64,000 nucleotides of DNA from Chinchilla lanigera (taxonomy: Eukaryota; Chordata; Mammalia; Rodentia; Chinchillidae), in contig NW_004955488.1 of the NCBI RefSeq assembly GCF_000276665.1, positions 25,569 to 89,568 on the forward strand, read 5' to 3'. The number at the start of each line of letters is the position of its first letter. The first letter of the stretch is position 1. A program made the position numbers and the translations under genes. Of this stretch, positions 11,302 through 23,439 are shown in pieces. A model generated the notes under the pieces. It saw nothing but the letters and a program-made list of their open reading frames with translations. It did no database searches and had not been told where the DNA came from.

Positions 11302-11351
11302 TTAGATTGGCTACTATATTAGATTGGCTACTATATTAGATTGGCTACTAT
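11301..11351. repeat. Three perfect copies of a 17-bp tandem unit
   Basis: The unit ATTAGATTGGCTACTAT repeats three times without error and continues directly from the palindrome chain. The following CCAGTAAG resembles the CCAGTAGTG at the first palindrome centre, so both structures derive from one short sequence. Confidence 0.95.
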
Positions 11352-13839
11352 CCAGTAAGACCATAAACTGTAGCGCTTGTTGTACTTTTCCATCAGAGGG
11401 AAGTTGGTTTCATCTCTGTTAGACAATGTCTACAAGTTAACCACGGTCCCTGCAAAATTAGAAAATAAACTGAACAGCAGGAATCAAGCTCAGCGCTGGA
11501 GAACTGTACCTCGAGAGTATCCAAGAGACTGCTCCTGTCTATTCCAACTTGAGGATGTTGTTAGTCACTGGGATTTGTCCTATCCTACTGCTTTCTATGT
11601 TTTTACTTCTGACTGTCACGTTAGCAGTCTCTCAGTTGCCCTCAGTATGCTTGGAAGAAGATCCCGAATACACATCAGGGCACATTATGAAATTAGAAAA
11701 TATTTCTTAGCATATTTAAATCAGCAATACTTAATAATAATGTATCACTAGGCTACATATAATAGCATTGGATCCTTACATCCTTAGGCACTTAAGATTT
11801 ATGATTTAGGATTCGAAAGATTTTGACAATTTTTAGTCAAAGGAAATCTCAGGGGAAGGTTAGTATCCATAGCATAGAAAGGTGCACAGAGGAGGCCTGT
11901 GTCCTACTCTGGATGGTGGGAAAGTCTCCATTCCTCCCTTCTCTGGGTTGTGGGAAATTCTCCATCTCTTCTGTCATACAGTTTTACCTCCTTCTAGAAA
12001 GAAAATGCCATTTTTCCACTATATGTATAGATATTTGTGGCTCACATTTAAGCATAGAACATTTTTTGAAGGCTTAATTTGTGTTTCTCTACAGGTGGGA
12101 ACACTAGGGAGGTAAATAAAAAATCCCTCCACCTGCTTTGTAAGACAGCAGATGAAATAAATCAGTGAGGTGCATATTTAGCTGTAACCTATCTCATGGT
12201 TCTAATACTTACATAATTTCCCACCTCAAAATAGACTCCCAATATGTAGGCATGATTTTTTTCCTCTACTGCATTACATTTAAACTTCATACATCATAAA
12301 TTATATTCATCTAGGACTCAAAAGAGAAAAATACATGTCATGAAGCCTGTGGCAAATAAAGTCAAATATAAATATAAGAAAGGATTCTTGGTATTGAAGC
12401 TCACTAAACGCAAACTGTTTTCCCAGTTGTAAAATATTCTAGTATAGAAATCTTTTAAAAGTAGAAAAATGATTCCTTGTGTTGGGCTTTGTGTCACCGA
12501 ATACAGGATTTCCTCACAGTACTTCTGAGTGAGAGTGTTTCATTGATGTTAATAGCTATTTCCAGAAATGAATTATTTTGGGCAGATAGCAGATAAAATG
12601 TGTTCGGAAACTTCTAAGCAGAATTAAGCTGATTATTTTCTGCAGGACCTCTTTAGCACGTTAAAATACCTTGGGAAACTCTAAGAAGAGGTACAAGGCA
12701 TGTGATATTTTATGAATTTTTCTTAAGAAAATTTCTTCTTCACTCTTTTAAAAGAGGAAGGCTTATTAGTATACCTTGAAATGCAGTTTTAGAAATGCCA
12801 GTTTAGCTTTCTTCACACAAATGCATGTGACATCTAGGAGCAGTTAGTGACATACTTGAGATTCAGGATAAAACATAGACCTATTTCCTATTAGATTCTT
12901 CCAAATCATTGGAGCTGTAGTGCTTGTATATAGCCTAGTCCTTGATTATAATTCTCAATGTAGAGCATTCCTGAAAATAGTCACCAAAACTACGTAGATA
13001 ATTAACTTTGAGGTGAAACTAATAGGTGATTTATATTTCAGAGTTTAGGTCAGATGGCATCGAGTTAAAGTCTAGAAAACTACAATTTATCCTGTCTGTA
13101 CCAAAAGGAAACTGAAAACTATATTTTAAAGATGTTTTCAGTACTGACATCACTTTAAGATAAAGTCCTATCAGAAGGATTCCACTACAACCTTTCCCAA
13201 GGCGTGATCAGCATTTCTTAATTGCTAGCATTCAGCAATAATACCTGGGCAAGATCTGCTCGAACCCACTGCTTCATGTTTAATGTCAATAAACAATACT
13301 CAGCATTTCTCTCAGCGTGTTTCTCTCTCTCAAGTCCTTAACAAGTTTTAAGTTTTGTCTCTGAAACACTTGAGTTTAAATAGGTAGAAGCAATTTTTAT
13401 ATCATTTTCCTAGAATAAAATGTTAAGCTCTTTTCCTAAGGTACCTGATACACCAGCAAATGGTCAGGGCACAAAATGTTAGGCCTGAGAACTTTGTCTA
13501 TTGGTAAATCAAGAAAAATCCACTTACTTCTTTCCTAAATTTAAATTCTTAGTTTTAAATTAAAGCCAAGGGATTCTGAATATCTCATACTGCATTCTAG
13601 CTTTAACTTTGTTTTGTTTTCATTATTACCGAAGGGTAGAAAAAATTGAAGATGAGATTTTTTTTTCTCCCTACTTGTTTGACCTTGCTTCATAAATATG
13701 TTGTAAAAAATGTGTGGAATTTGATAGGTGTCTTTTCCATTGGTCAAACCTTGGAAATTTTAACTACTTGAGACTTTTCACAAATTTGTTACAAATGATG
13801 CAGTTTCTTCCATATTATGTTTGTTTGTTCTCACTGAAC
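11352..13839. other. Anonymous non-coding stretch, about 2.5 kb
   Basis: A/T-rich. The 124-codon plus-strand frame at 11,377-11,751 is the longest here; I recognise no domain, and it starts and ends without splice-like or Kozak support. No repeat family was named. Confidence 0.45.
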
Positions 13840-13850
13840 TATAATTGTAG

Positions 13851-13955
13851 GGGGCTGGGGATTTAGCTCAGTGGCACAGCCCCTGCCTGGCAAGCACAAG
13901 GTTGTGAGTTCAATTCCTGTTAGCGGAAAAACAACAACAACAACAAAAAAGGAGA
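13851..13955 (+). mobile_element. ID SINE with target-site duplication
   Basis: GGGGCTGGGGATTTAGCTCA opens the element, followed by the tRNA-like body (GCCTGGCAAGCACAAGGTTG, AGTTCAATTCCTG) and an A-rich (CAA)n tail. Direct repeats TATAATTGTA flank it at 13,840-13,849 and 13,956-13,965. The body lacks a mature tRNA cloverleaf 3' half, so this is a SINE and not a tRNA gene. Confidence 0.95.
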
Positions 13956-13965
13956 TATAATTGTA

Positions 13966-14953
13966 TATGCAATCACGATTTTAATGAAACTCTGACTTGC
14001 AGAGAACTTGCATGCTTTTTGCCCCATAAACACTGATGCAGAGCTTTGTTGCACCACTCAAAGATCGCAGTAATAAAAGTGGTTAGAAAATCAATTCAAA
14101 TTGCATTTGTACTTTACCAAGAGCCCTGTGACACTTACATTGGCAAGAGTTATGCTTTCCCAATATGTGATCCACTTTTATAAACAACAGAAAACCTTGC
14201 AGTTTCAGTCACATTCTCCAAGCGAGAATAAATGACCCCATATCAATCCATTTTCACAATACCTGGCACTTGTAGAATGGAGAAAAGAAAAGATAAAAAG
14301 GATAAATAACCGTGGTTGTGAAACCCACACTGTTTGAACCTAAGATTGCGCTTTGTATGTATGAATGGAAAACCACATTTTGTTATGCTTGCTTCAGTGT
14401 TTTACAATCTGAGATTACGCTACACAAAAGAGTTCGTAGAAAGAAGTTCCATGTCTTACTTATCTCTGTAAATCCACAGCCCATCACACTGCTTAATGTA
14501 ACAGAGCCCTTTGGCAAATACTGTGGTAGGAAAAAGGACACAGATGGCAGGAAGGACACACATACCCACTTTCATCAAAATGACGTGGATTCAAATGCTT
14601 TCTAAACACGGACATTGAGGGAACATAAAGTAGATACCAAAATATTTAGTTACGATGTGTTATATTTTTTCCAATAAGGAGCAAAAACCTGCCAATGGTT
14701 TTGCCTCTCCTTTCCTAACAGAACTTGCTTTTTGAAACTTGGATGACAGAACAGAACATGCCTCTCTGGAAGAAGAGGAATTGTTGAGCTGTGGATGCAA
14801 GGAAATTTCTTGCCCTCTTTCTTACCTAACAGCAATATACTGATGTACAAAGGGAAAAAAAAAGGCCCCCTGCTCCCTCACTCCACCAACTGGTCCTCAA
14901 CACTAAGAAGAAACCAGAAAACCTCAGTGTTGGTTACCGACCAACCTTGATCT
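13966..14953. other. Anonymous non-coding stretch
   Basis: No recognised repeat or gene. The 97-codon plus-strand frame at 14,312-14,605 lacks domain or splice support. Confidence 0.45.
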
Positions 14954-15360
14954 GTGTTATGGCTTATATCTAGACGTCCCTCAAAGCCTCACGTGCTCGT
15001 GGGTGGGGCTTTGGGTAGATGACTGCGTCACTGTCCTGATACTCATGAGTGGGTCAGGACCGGTGAGTCTACACTAAGCATGAGGCTGGGAGGGGAAGCC
15101 TGGTTGGAGGAGGCGGGGTTTGGGGGCGTGGCCGGGAAGGATCTCAGCCTCTCTCTGTCTCTCTCTCTCTTCTTTCTGGTCTGCTTTCACTTCCCCATTT
15201 CTTTCTCTGCCACCACCAGGCCTCCTCTGTCGTGTGCCTGGCCTAGGAGCCAGCCGGCCATGGCCTGAAACCTCTGCCAACTCTGAGCCAAACCAACCTT
15301 TCCTCTTTTAATTTGCAGGTGTCAGGCATTGTGTCTCAGGGCAGAGAAAAGTAACTTAGA
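14954..15360 (+). mobile_element. MaLR-type solo LTR
   Basis: It starts TGTTATGGCTTATATCTAGA, continues with a GCCTCACGTGCTCGTGGGTG block, a CT-rich run, GGAGCCAGCCGGCCATGGCC, CTGAAACCTCTGCCAACTCT and GTGAGCC-like AGCCAAACCAACCTTTCCTC. It ends with GTGTCAGGCATTGTGTCTCA and AAAGTAACTTAGA. The block order is shared with the LTRs at 16.5, 19.5, 55.9 and 59.7 kb. No internal retroviral sequence adjoins it. Confidence 0.85.
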
Positions 15361-16524
15361 CCATCTGCCAGTTTTTTGCCCTCTTCCCAAGAAACTCGAA
15401 GTCTTTCTTTTTTGGCATTTTTCTAAAAATATATTTCTGTGTTGGGGATGCTATAAAAGCTCAAATGGAATTCAAAGCCATGTCTTTGGCATGATTCTCA
15501 TTCTCTGGGCGTCTCCATGTATATATAAAATATACACATTAATAAAGTTCTGTTTGTCTTTCTTTTGGTATCTTTTTTTTTTTGGTAACAAACACTGTCT
15601 AATTATGAAGTTATGATGGTAACTATTTTTTGTCTGCTACACATATCCCTATTTGTACCCTGAAATGATAGCATTCCATAATACATTTCTTTTGGCATAT
15701 TTTGAGTTGGCTATTCGGAGAAACTGCAAACCTCTGCAAACAAAGAAATTGCTCCAAAGGCTACCCATTTTTTGAAAAAAGAAATATATATTTATAAATT
15801 TCCACCTACATTTGTGAAGTAAACAGCTAGCAGATATAAATAGGTTTTTCTATTCATTATCCTTCTTTCTGCTTAAAAAAGATATTTTCATAGGGAGCAG
15901 AGATTGTGGGTCTGACACCTGGTCCAGACAGAGATTTAACATAGGTGACTTCCCAGTATACTTTCTTTCTGCTGTTCCACAGCCTGCACACCCTCTTCTA
16001 GGAGCCCAAGGCCCCATCTCCTTGCTTAGCTCTATATAAGGTCCAGCCAACTTACCCCTTTTTGATTCTCATCATGAATATGCGTAGGTCTGGTGTTCAG
16101 GTATGCAATAAAATCTACATGTGTTTCTTCTTTTAATGTGTCTATTCTTGGTTCATTTCATGAACAAAATTATTAAGCTTTTAGAGGGAAAAGAAAAACT
16201 GTAAAATTTACCCATACATTAAAAACTTAAATGGGTCTATTTTTCTAAGTGTTCCTTGCTTATGATTGCTTTCTGTTTGTTAAACATTAAAAAACAAACA
16301 GATGGGTAAAGCTCAGATAACTGAAATTTCTGTCTCTTGGCAATAGGAAAGGTGCTGGGTGTTCTGAAACATTTTGAAACAGTATAAAAAATAAAATGTT
16401 TCTTTAATATGATACTAGAAGCACTATTTAACAAATCCACTTAAGGATTATACAGCTTCCTTGCAGGATGTACCTTTATTTGTGTCTCCATTATTGTAAG
16501 ATTGTTTTATTTTAAATTAATATT
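15361..16524. other. Anonymous non-coding stretch
   Basis: A/T-rich sequence with short T runs. No repeat family or gene is recognised. Confidence 0.5.
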
Positions 16525-16882
16525 ATCTTGGTTACTTTTCTTTTTGTTGCTGAGACAAAATACCTGATGCCAAAATTAAAGAAAGGTTTATTTAGCTAAC
16601 AGTTTGTGGAGGTTTCAATCCATATTCAGGTGGCTCCAAGGCAGTGGCACATGGCAGGGGGCAACAGTTCACGGTAGCAGAAAACAGCAAAAGCAGCATG
16701 AGCAAAAAGGGAGGAGCAGCAAGCAAGCCTCTTTCCCTCCTTTACATTATATGCAAACTACCTGCCCCAGGGTGAGTGTAGCACTTACACCAATAATCCC
16801 AGTATGGATCAATCCTAAACTCTAGAAGCCCACTCCATGACTGCATGAAGCTTTGGGGGGACATCTAGACACAAACCATGAA
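16525..16882 (-). mobile_element. MaLR-type solo LTR, antisense
   Basis: The plus strand begins TTGGTTACTTTTCTTTTTGT and GCTGAGACAAAATACCTGA, the reverse of the LTR 3' end. It ends near GGGGGGACATCTAGACACAA, the reverse of the TGTGTCTAGATGTCCCCCC 5' end. It abuts the antisense L1 3' end. Confidence 0.8.
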
Positions 16883-16884
16883 GA

Positions 16885-19130
16885 ATATAATTATACATAT
16901 TTACAGGCCACAGTATGATGTTTCAATCCAGGTATATGTTATTAGTGACTCAGGATATTTTATTCATCATCTCAAACATTTATCATTTCCTTATGAGTAA
17001 AATATTTAAGATCCTTTTTTTATGTAATACCACCCTTATGTGTTATTAGACTAACTATACCACCCTGTAATACCACCCTTATGTGTTATTAGACTAAAGT
17101 GGTATCTCAAACTTATTCATCTAGTTTTGCTGTGAGCTTATAAGTATATACCCATTAACTAATCTGTCCACATCCTGCTAATCTTCCCAACCTCTGATAA
17201 TAAATACTATATTCTCTACCTCTATGAGATCACCTATTGGAAATTCAGTGTAGTGTAATTAAGGTGGTACTTATCTTTCCATGCCTGGCTTATTTCACTT
17301 GATATTATATCTACCAGGTTCATCTATCTTATTGAAATTACAAAATTTTATTCTTTCTATTGCCTAATAGAGTTCCATAATAAATCACCTGTTGATGGAC
17401 ACCTAGGTTAATTATGTCTTTTGGGAAGGGCAAATAGTACTGCAGTAGACATGGAAGTGCAGATATCTTTTCTGCATGTTGATTTAATTTCCCTTGGATA
17501 TACATCCAGGAGTGGAATTTCTGGAGTATGTTATGGGTTTGCTTTTCATATTTTTGAGGAATCTTTATTCTGTTTCCCATACTGACCATACTAATTTACG
17601 ATGCTACCAGCAATGTAAGAGTTCCCCATAAGTCTTTTGGACACTAGCTGATCAACCTGTAGCAAGGAGCTTTCTCATTGTGGTTTTGATTTTCATTTCC
17701 CTTATGATTTGTGGTGGTAAGTATTATTGTATGTACCTCTTGGACATTTGTATATCTTCTTTTGAAGGATGTCTTTTCATGTCTTTGGGAATATTTTTAA
17801 TCAACTCAATCTTTTGGTCTTGGATCTTTGATAGTGTGAGTATAATATGTAGTGGCATAGTCTTATCCAGGTAATAAATCTGATTAGAAATCTCTGACCT
17901 TCTTGTAACTGAAAATGTATATTATATCTATCTCCAGTTTTGAAAAAAATTTTGCCACTATTTCTTCAAATAATCTTTCTACCTTTTTATATTTTCCTAG
18001 TTCTTTTTGAGCACTAATGATCCATACATTTATTCCTTTGTTATATCTCATAAAGTGCATAACCTTTCATAATTCCTCTCATTCCTTTTTCTTCTGACTG
18101 TATATTTTCAAATAAAGTGACTACGAGTTCACATCTGCTTGCTCAACTATAGCAATAATGTTCTCTACTGCATTTTTCATTTCTTTCATTGTATTTTCAG
18201 CTCCAGAATTTTTTAATATTTCAATCTCTCTGTCAAATTTCTTAGTTGTTTCCTCTGAATTATCTTGCAGCTTGCTAAACTTCTTTAAAACATCTAATTT
18301 GCATTCTTGGTCACACAGTTAATTCATTTCCATCTCTCTAGGTCAGTCACTGGCACTTTGTCTATTTGGTGATGTCACTTTTGCTGATTATTCTGAGGGT
18401 CATGAACTGATGTCTGCACATTGAAGAAGAAGTAGCATCTACAGTTTGGTTTTATGTGAGCACATCCTTCAACAGTGACCCTGTCCAGATTTAGGCAGGT
18501 CTTCATTTGTGGTTCCTAAACTAGTGAGTGCTGTGACTGTCTTGTGCCAGGGAGTTCCCTGAACTCACCACAACAGCAGAGGCTGCATCAGTCTAAAATC
18601 CCTTAGCCCCCAACACTGGGGTGGAGTCCAAGCTTCTGGCACTGAAGTCTACCTAGTGCTGTGAGTTACTCTGGTGACATGGGCCCAGCATGAGTTTGTC
18701 TCATTGTGACTGTGAGTGCCTGTCTGGCACCAATCAAGTCTGGGGACTCACTCCATGAATATGTGTGCACTGTGGCACTGTGGGGGTCTGTCTGTGCCAT
18801 GTTTTACTGGAGAAACCCTCATATAGGTTCCATGCCAAATTCTACTCTTATTTCTCTTTTCTGAGGTGGACAGTCTTCCTGCATTGTATTGTGTTGCACG
18901 GAGTTGGGGAAGGAATGATACAGGTAATGTACAACTGTTCTCCTTATCCTCTTCAATGTGTTTTTCAGTATTATGCTGTAACCCTATGTTCTAGAATCTC
19001 TCACATGGTTTCTGTCCTTCAAGAGAATGGTAATTGCATGTGTGAATAGTTGTTCAGATTGATGTTTCTGTGGGAGACTGTTGCAGTGAAGGTTCTTTTC
19101 CACCATCTTGCTCTACCCCTCTCCAAGAAG
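16885..19130 (-). mobile_element. Ancient L1 (L1M type) with internal deletion
   Basis: Read on the minus strand, the 5' end lies at about 19,130: GGGTAGAGCAAGATGGTGGA matches an L1M 5' start. 5'UTR-like sequence and an ORF1-start-like segment (mirror of the intact piece at 31.9-32.2 kb) follow down to about 17,880. Sequence then jumps to L1 3'UTR-type blocks: CACCTGTTGATGGACACCTA, TATACATCCAGGAGTGGAAT, CATTGTGGTTTTGATTTTCA, and TGCCTGGCTTATTTCACTTG. The rest of ORF1 and ORF2 are absent. No protein is encoded. Confidence 0.8.
17023..17097. repeat. Perfect 32-bp direct repeat, 11-bp spacer
   Basis: Positions 17,023-17,054 and 17,066-17,097 are identical. Key block: TACCACCCTTATGTGTTATT. The duplication lies in the 3'UTR part of the antisense L1 and is recent, because the surrounding L1 is strongly diverged. 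Confidence 0.95.
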
Positions 19131-19470
19131 TTATGTTTTTGCTTTGTAGGGTATTAATAATTTTGTTTCTAACCTAGTTATCTCATTTTAGAATTGTTTC
19201 AGTGACTGCGTATGCTTAGTCTCTTGAGTCCTGTTTAATCCAGCTTTACTGTCATGCTCATTCCTTCATTACTGAGTTGCCATAGGTGACTATATTTGTA
19301 TGAAAGTCATGTTTATGACTTTTTAAAATTAGTCTTGGACACTGTATTTGAGTTATCTTGCCAGAATCCCATCTTATAGGATTTCCTACTGGGCAAGGAG
19401 GAGTCTAGATTTTGTGAAACCTAAAACTTATAAAACTTTAGAACTCAGGTTAACAAAAACAATTTAATTC
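19131..19470. other. Anonymous spacer between L1 and LTR
   Basis: About 340 bp of A/T-rich sequence with no recognised feature. Confidence 0.5.
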
Positions 19471-19528
19471 ATATCTATATCTATATCTATATCTATATCT
19501 ATATCTATATCTATATCTATATCTATAT
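19471..19528. repeat. (ATATCT)n hexanucleotide microsatellite
   Basis: Nearly ten perfect ATATCT units. It sits exactly where the related LTRs carry TATATCTAGA or TTTATCTAGA near their 5' ends. A minus-strand Ile-Asp repeat frame is an artefact of the repeat. Confidence 0.97.
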
Positions 19529-19912
19529 ACCCCTGAAGTCTCATGTGCTCATAGCTGGGCTTTGGGGGAGGTGGCTGGATCATGGGTGTGTGCTGCTGAA
19601 TTAGGGTGTGTGATACTGTGATTAAGGGTATGTGACAGCTGAATTGGTTTAGCCTCCTTCTGGGTGTGGATAATGGAAGCCCTACCCTGGATGTAGGTGG
19701 CACCAATCAATAGGCTTGTAGCCTGGATGGAATATAAAGGGAGAGAGGAAAGACAGGATCACTGTTTCTTTTTGGTCATGCCACCCTGCCTTGGAGCCAG
19801 CTGACTGTAGACTGAAACCTCTACAAACTGTGAGCCAAAGAAAACCTTTTCCTCCTTCAACTAGTGGGTGTTAGGTATTTTGTACCACCAACGAGAAAGT
19901 AACTAAAACAAT
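19529..19912 (+). mobile_element. MaLR-type solo LTR
   Basis: After the microsatellite come AGTCTCATGTGCTCATAGCT, a GTGGCTGGATCATGGG block, GCCTTGGAGCCAGCTGACTG, CTGAAACCTCTACAAACTGT, GAGCCAAAGAAAACC and AGTGGGTGTTAGGTATTTTG. It ends GAAAGTAACTAAAACA. The 5' end is replaced by the hexanucleotide array. Confidence 0.85.
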
Positions 19913-21837
19913 GTATAAAGCAAAATACCAAAGGAAGTCACAACAAATTATATGGGAACCTGAAGATCTGGGTCTCTTTCTTGGAACGCTCTCCACTTCC
20001 TTCACAGGAAATGCTCACCTGAAGCTGCTTCATGATTGCAGTGTGCTTTCTTCTCCCAAGGAGAACTAGAATAACCCATTGCAATTCCTAGTGACTTCCA
20101 GGTCTCAGAATGTCGTGTGCAATGTGAAGGCACATCAGGGTGAAAAGCTCTGTTATTAAAAGAAAGATGTCAGCAGATCAGGCATTGTGGAATGTTAGGC
20201 TGTGAGACAAATTGAAGAGTAATGCCTCCTTGGGCAGCAGGATTGTGACGTGGCTCTCAGGTGTTGTGTGGTGAAGATCCACATGTGTGTCATGGAGTGA
20301 CCCAGCATTGAGCATTTCTGGTAGGGCAGCATGCCCTATCAAAACAGAATCATAATGGTACCTGCTAGTAAGAAAACCTTTGAACCCTGTCTGCCCTCAG
20401 ATTGCCCAAAACCTGTAGAAACTAGAAGCAGAACAGGGATAGAAAATAATCAGGAAGAACACACTATGTTCCTTCCCCACTCTAAATTTTTGACTCAAGG
20501 TCCTACTCAACCAGGCCAGAGATTGGCCCTAAATTGGAAAAGACATAGAAGTTTTAAACTGGACCAGCTGTTTTAAAAGGTGAAAGATTTATATGATCTG
20601 AAGAGAAATCAGAGTATAGACCAGCTGTTTTAACACTTGAACATTCATAGAAGTATTAGAGCCTTAATGGTGGGTAATGCAAGGTCCTATAGTTACAATT
20701 TACCTCAGTGACAGAAGAAAAACTCCTTGTCATATTCGCAGCCCCTTAAGCCAGGCTGATTTTAGGGAATGAATTGCATAGAGAAATGCCTTAAATGCTC
20801 AATTAACTGTCATAAGGCAAGAGATTTGGTAAAAGTATGAAATCACATATGTTTCTAAATTTTTACTTAAAACAAGATCAGATATTGTACTTAAAACAAG
20901 GTTGGATATTTTCCTTTTGTATCTCATTTCTCTAGCTACAGGGGCTACCTACTAGTGAGATATTTGGGTGTTTATATCTGACAATAATCTAGCCAAATAC
21001 AAAAATTCATTTTCTGCTGTGAAAGACACTTAAATTCTCTGTACAATTTTGAAATGTTTGCTATAGACAAAAAGTGAAGAAACTAAGAAGGGTTAAATTT
21101 CTGAAGATATTGTTAGTCTAAATACATGGCAGGAAAATGATCTGAAATAGCCTATTTTTCCACTTAGTATTTACAAAAGTAGTTTAAACTGCTGAGCTAG
21201 ATTAGGGGTAATCTGGCTGGGCTGCAGAGTAATAACTGAGAGATCCCAGCAGGTGATGCCTGGCTACAGGACACTGGGAGAAGACAATGAAGATAGGAAA
21301 AATGTTTTCAGGGGCTGGGTCTGACTCATGGCAGAACACATGGAAAGGAGACATAACACTCTAATTTTTCATATGGTGTAATAGTGTTACTGTAGCAATT
21401 TCCAATTCAATCTGTGACTCCTACCTCATTTTGAAGTGTTAAATGACTCGGAAACTAAATACTCAGAAATCATGAAAATCTGGCTTCTATCAGGCAATGT
21501 TAAAAAATACGTCTATGTAATGAGGTAATAGGGAAAACACATTGAAAGGAAGGAAAGAAGGAAGCCAATTTTTACTTCTATTCACATGGGACATTTAGGA
21601 GAAGGGGGTTAAAAAGAATCGAGATGTGTTACATACATGTAGCAACTTCTCTGAGGAATGTAATCATACACTGCAAACATGTGCCAGTAACAGTTAAGAA
21701 ACTTTAAAAAATAAAAGTTAAAATTTGACAGCAAAAAAAAAAATACACATTTTTTGGAAGTTGCTTAATTTGAGTTGAATCCTCTTTGTTAATGAATAGA
21801 ATAGCATTAATACATTCACTTATTTACCTAGGGTAGT
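19913..21837. other. Anonymous non-coding stretch, about 1.9 kb
   Basis: No gene recognised. Two small imperfect duplications occur: GACCAGCTGTTTTAA at about 20,560 and 20,620, and TACTTAAAACAAG at about 20,865 and 20,890. The 81-codon frame at 20,331-20,576 has no domain. Confidence 0.45.
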
Positions 21838-22010
21838 GGCTCAAAAACTATGGTCCCACACATCAAATCCTATCAGTCATCTGTTTTTGTAAATAAAGTT
21901 TTATTAGAACCTAACCATGTTCATTTATTTACATTTGTCATTGGCTACTTTCTTGCTACAAGAAAGAGCCCATTTGTTGTCCTTTTATAGAAACAGTTTG
22001 CTGACCCCTC
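21838..22010 (-). mobile_element. hAT-Charlie-type MITE remnant (MER58-like)
   Basis: The plus strand holds TTTTTGTAAATAAAGTTTTA, AACCATGTTCATTTATTTAC and an AGTTTGCTGACCCCTC end. Reversed, these give the CAGGGGTCAGCAAACT terminus and the AATAAAACTTTATTTACAAA block typical of this non-autonomous group. There is no transposase coding sequence. Confidence 0.65.
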
Positions 22011-23439
22011 TCTGAGCACATGGAGGATTTCACTGGTTAGGGTTGATTAGAAACTATGAGAACAGTTTCAGGCATAGAAAACAAAAGCATCTCTGTTCAT
22101 GTGTGGGAAGGATAGATTTTCAATGCATGACAACAAATATACATAACTCTTAGTTTCTGGTAAAATTGATACAAGTGCTGAATCAGAGTTTCAATAATTA
22201 TTTACTGTAATGTGACTGACATCAGTTTCTGGGGCAATGGTTACATAGAGTATATTCCCAAACCTGATGCTCCTTCTTAATTATTATTTAACCTATTTTA
22301 AAACATCTGGTGCAGAAAGCAGAAAGTGATTTAAATATTATCTGTTTAATTTGCTAACCTTCCTTTACCCTGTTGGAAACAGCTTGTTCCAGGTCCGTGG
22401 AGATTTGGATACTCAGAATAACCCTTCTGTATCCCTTTTCTAAGCTGAATTTTACTACATGCAATTTGGACTTCTCTGATATGAGCAAGCACAAGGGCTT
22501 GAAAACTCTCGCACAGATTTATAACAAAATGAAAAAGGGTTGGACATTGTTCAGAAACATGTAGTGGTACTCAAAGAAGAGTGACATTTGCTCAGTAGGG
22601 TTGCTGAAGTGTTACTTCCCTTAATACTTTCCCACATGAAATTTGTCTTCCTGTAACCAGATTACGGGAATGTAGACACACAATGTACGGCTAGCATTTT
22701 ATATCACTAGAGTAGACCAACCAAGCCACTACATTTTGTGATTATTTTGTTTATAACTAGCCACTATAACTGCATTTAATTTCAGGAACCCTAGTGTCCA
22801 GTACTGTGGGACTGAGCTCTGTGACTACCCTACTTTTCTTCTAAAACACACTCTTTTAAGGTTATCTCTTGCTATGTTACCATTATTCTTGTTGGAGAAA
22901 ATAGGTGTGCATTCCTAAGAGATATATGCTAGAATGCTCACTATGTGTAGGTGTGTGTGTACTGAAAAATTTCTCCTTTTCTTGAAATTCTTATTTGCCT
23001 TGTTAAGAGCAATTCCTCCATCACTGGACTGGAACTGCAACTAAACCATGATGGTAAACTCTAACCTGGACTTTTGTGTTAGAACTTTATGCTCACATGC
23101 TATTCCTCTTTTTTTTTTTTGTAATAATGACTCATTCTGAATGTAAACAGTATATTACTTTGAAAATATAATAAAACCAGCATATCTAAGAGTTATGCCT
23201 TCAGGTCATCTCTGTGAAATCCAAAAAGATTGAATGATTACTTTTGTGATTTAAATTGATCTGTTACTTCAATAAAGAGGAGAAGAGGTAGAGAGTTTAA
23301 AACTCAGTTTGCATAGACATGAGGTAAGACCAGTCACAGGGTGGGAAGGGTGCTGCATTTTGGAAGAGCTTGGAGAAATCACTGTATAATGTGACAACAG
23401 CACATAGCACATTTGGATCTGGAAGGTCCCTCTGAAGTC
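22011..23439. other. Anonymous non-coding stretch
   Basis: A/T-rich, no recognised repeat or gene. Confidence 0.5.

Noticed and set aside
13851..13955. tRNA-like A-box and B-box sequences (also in the other ID copies)
   Set aside because: They are tRNA-derived ID SINE bodies with A-rich tails and target-site duplications, not tRNA genes.
19464..19706. Minus-strand frame ending in an Ile-Asp repeat
   Set aside because: Translation of the ATATCT microsatellite and an LTR.
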